Part shown: positions 6,466 to 7,686 of the stretch, piece by piece
Position numbering within the stretch: position 1 is the first letter of the stretch
How the letters are laid out: every line of letters starts with the position of its first letter
DNA from: Candidatus Heimdallarchaeota archaeon AB_125
Lineage (GTDB): Archaea; Asgardarchaeota; Heimdallarchaeia; Heimdallarchaeales; Heimdallarchaeaceae
Reading direction: 5' to 3'
Length of the DNA stretch: 7,686 nucleotides
NCBI GenBank assembly: GCA_001940755.1
Contig: MEHH01000125.1
Coordinates: forward strand, 1 to 7,686
Notes under the pieces: generated by a model
Told to the model about the DNA's origin: nothing
Seen by the model: only the letters and a program-made list of their open reading frames with translations
The model's database searches: none
Program-made: the position numbers and the translations under genes

Positions 6466-6489
6466 TGGATGAACTCCAGATATCATCCA
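6466..6489. repeat. 7-bp inverted repeat between two divergent promoters
   Basis: TGGATGA (6466-6472) and TCATCCA (6483-6489) are perfect inverse complements separated by 10 bases. The repeat lies in the 160-base region between diverging genes, upstream of both TATA-like boxes. This is a suitable place for a dimeric regulator to bind and control either or both genes. A hairpin in DNA or RNA is also possible. The rest of the gap shows no gene. Confidence 0.4.
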
Positions 6490-6510
6490 GTTATTTCATT
6501 GAGAGGAAAA

Positions 6511-6520
6511 AATTAAAAAC
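6511..6520 (+). promoter_or_regulatory. TATA-like box of the TrpF-like gene
   Basis: AATTAAAAAC is centred about 38 bases upstream of the GTG start, giving a predicted leader of about 12 bases that includes the GAGG site. The match is moderate in a very AT-rich segment. Confidence 0.35.
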
Positions 6521-6540
6521 ACTGTCATAAATACACACTT

Positions 6541-6544
6541 GAGG
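6541..6544 (+). promoter_or_regulatory. Shine-Dalgarno site supporting the GTG start of the TrpF-like gene
   Basis: GAGG lies eight bases before GTG 6553. No ATG, GTG or TTG occurs in frame between the upstream stop at 6514 and this GTG. The protein's first beta strand also begins right after it. Confidence 0.5.
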
Positions 6545-6552
6545 AACTGAAA

Positions 6553-7245
6553 GTGTGGATTGCAAAAATCTCAGGTGTTACTAACTTTGATTCAGCCCTA
6601 TCTGTAGATGTATCAGAGTATTTTGCTATAGGTGCAATAATTGACAATATAAATGAAATTAGATCAGTAAGTATGGTGGATGCTCGTAGAATTTTCGCAA
6701 ATATCAAGAAATGTACAACTATTGCAGAAATAGTTCCTTCTTCTCTTGATGATATCTTCGAAACACAAGATGTTTGTAAGCCAAATATGATTCAAATTAA
6801 TGGGGATTTTTTCAATGATATTAATAATCTAATAGCACTTCAATCAATTGCGACAATTCCTATTGTTGGTTCAATATTCTTAGATAAAGAAACTTTGGAA
6901 TCGAATATTCTTGATCCAGATCCGATAAAAGCTATACAAACACTTGATCAATTTGTGCAAATAATCAACATTAACCTTCCACTAGGGGAGAGCTGGGAAT
7001 CTGAAGAATCAAAGAAAAAACTAGTTGATATTGTTGTTAATATTCAGGAAGTCATTACAAAACCACTTGTAGTTGGTGGAGGATTAACTTCTCATAATGT
7101 AGGAGACATTGTTGCAACTCTTGCACCAAATGCTGTTGATGTTTCCTCAGGTGTCGAAAAACTAAGTGGTATAAAGAATCCTGAGTTAATGCAGGAATTT
7201 CTACAAGCTGTGTATGATCAAAAAGAGCTTTTAGAAGGAGTGTAA
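6553..7245 (+). CDS. TrpF-family (phosphoribosylanthranilate isomerase fold) protein lacking the catalytic Cys and Asp
   Basis: 230 residues from GTG, the size of a single PRAI beta/alpha barrel. The fold is clear at both ends: AKISGVTNFDSAL (4-16) matches the KICGITN start of TrpF, and PLVVGGGLTSHNV (171-183) with AVDVSSGVEKLSGIKNPE (194-211) matches the phosphate-binding loops and the conserved C-terminus. True TrpF isomerises phosphoribosylanthranilate in tryptophan synthesis, using a Cys base (KICG) and an Asp acid at the end of strand 5. Here the Cys is Ser7, the strand-5 region reads IININLPLG (137-145) with Asn and no Asp, and the VQLHG motif reads IQING (80-84). Phosphate binding seems kept and isomerase chemistry doubtful. 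No other trp gene is in the window. It may be a diverged enzyme or a ligand-binding protein. It ends 4 bp from the convergent glycosyltransferase gene. Confidence 0.8.
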   Translation: MWIAKISGVTNFDSALSVDVSEYFAIGAIIDNINEIRSVSMVDARRIFANIKKCTTIAEIVPSSLDDIFETQDVCKPNMIQINGDFFNDINNLIALQSIATIPIVGSIFLDKETLESNILDPDPIKAIQTLDQFVQIININLPLGESWESEESKKKLVDIVVNIQEVITKPLVVGGGLTSHNVGDIVATLAPNAVDVSSGVEKLSGIKNPELMQEFLQAVYDQKELLEGV

Positions 7246-7249
7246 CAGC

Positions 7250-7686
7250 TTAGAAAAGTGATTTGAAGTATAACCATATCACCTTTCTAGAAATTTTTGA
7301 TTCTCCTGAATGTCTTGTTCCAAAAACATAGTTAACATGTCCAACTTTCAATTTTGAGGGATAAGTTTTCAAGAAATCAAAAAGAACCTTGTATCCTTCA
7401 AGTATAAATTTGTGTTTATTTTCCTCAATGTATTCTTTCCAAATATGTGCTTTTGATCCAAATAATCCAGTCATTACATCCTTTACTCTATTCTTTCGAC
7501 GGAATATTAGAGCTAGTTTTCCGAGTAACCTTGCGACAAATGACATGAGTTTTCTATAGAATGACCAATTTCCAACAATTTCAACTCTGTTTCCAGCAAC
7601 TAGATCATAATCTTCTTCCAATAGTTTAAGAAATCCAGGAATAGCATCTGGTGGATGTTGTAGGTCTGCATCCATTACAAGAAAAT
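7250..7686 (-). CDS. DPM1-like family 2 glycosyltransferase, 5' end outside window
   Basis: The frame stays open through the right edge; about 144 C-terminal residues are seen. The likely reaction is transfer of a sugar (mannose or glucose) from a nucleotide-sugar donor to a dolichyl or polyprenyl phosphate at the membrane, supplying lipid-linked sugars for glycosylation. Evidence: VMDADLQHPPD contains the metal/donor-binding DxD of GT2 enzymes, DVMTGLFGSK corresponds to the DxMSGFF motif, and FGTRHSGESKIS matches the R-x-x-GESK motif near the end of the catalytic domain. The protein stops about 14 residues later, like soluble DPM1, and has no C-terminal GtrA-type membrane domain. The exact sugar cannot be told. 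The internal ATG at 7675 is the Met of the VMDAD motif, not the start. Confidence 0.88.
   Translation of the reverse strand, partial: FLVMDADLQHPPDAIPGFLKLLEEDYDLVAGNRVEIVGNWSFYRKLMSFVARLLGKLALIFRRKNRVKDVMTGLFGSKAHIWKEYIEENKHKFILEGYKVLFDFLKTYPSKLKVGHVNYVFGTRHSGESKISRKVIWLYFKSLF

Noticed and set aside
6525..6707. 60-residue minus-strand open frame opposite the TrpF-like start
   Set aside because: It is antisense to conserved TrpF-like sequence, and the Ser/Ile-rich composition looks like a shadow.

Overview
The window reads as a stretch of archaeal chromosome of low GC (roughly one third by eye). RadA recombinase, an archaeal-type glutamyl-tRNA synthetase with a long N-terminal extension, an archaeal-type dUTPase and a DPM1-like glycosyltransferase sit beside AT-rich TATA-like boxes about 25-45 bases upstream of several starts. 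Several boxes lie so close to the start codon that leaderless mRNAs are likely. A Rad51-like P-loop in RadA (GEFRTGKTQ) and a membrane-anchored protein ending in a RING-like zinc finger lean toward an Asgard (possibly Heimdall-type) archaeon. That placement is inference; no 16S rRNA or other taxonomic marker is present.

Layout, left to right. 1-596 (+): C-terminal part of an IS200/IS605-type TnpB, cut by the window edge, with a GC-rich, fold-prone 3' end that may be the omega-RNA/right end of the element. 597-703: short AT-rich gap with a candidate terminator for the next gene. 704-1498 (-): long coiled coil ending in a probable winged helix. 1572-2711 (-): radA with its own TATA box. 2813-3298 (-): dUTPase. 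3334-4251 (-): single-pass membrane protein with a helical-repeat-like middle and a C4H2C2 RING-like finger. 4256-5974 (-): gltX. The RING-like gene follows gltX by only 4 bp, so the two are very probably co-transcribed; dut follows 35 bp later and may be read through or use its own promoter. 6066-6392 (-): small unrecognised protein with four cysteines. 6393-6552: intergenic region between diverging genes, with TATA-like boxes on both sides and a 7-bp inverted repeat between them. 6553-7245 (+): TrpF-fold protein. 7250-7686 (-): 3' part of a DPM1-like glycosyltransferase, tail to tail with the TrpF-like gene.

Most genes are informational or housekeeping: recombination, dUTP removal, Glu-tRNA synthesis and lipid-linked sugar transfer. 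Three points deserve attention. Both class I signature motifs of the synthetase are altered (HIGQ for HIGH; TQGR at the KMSKS position). The TrpF-like protein has lost the catalytic Cys and Asp but keeps its phosphate-binding loops, so it may have a new role. The RING-like protein is membrane-anchored and coupled to gltX. No CRISPR array, tRNA or rRNA was seen, and I found no clear multigene defence or novel system.
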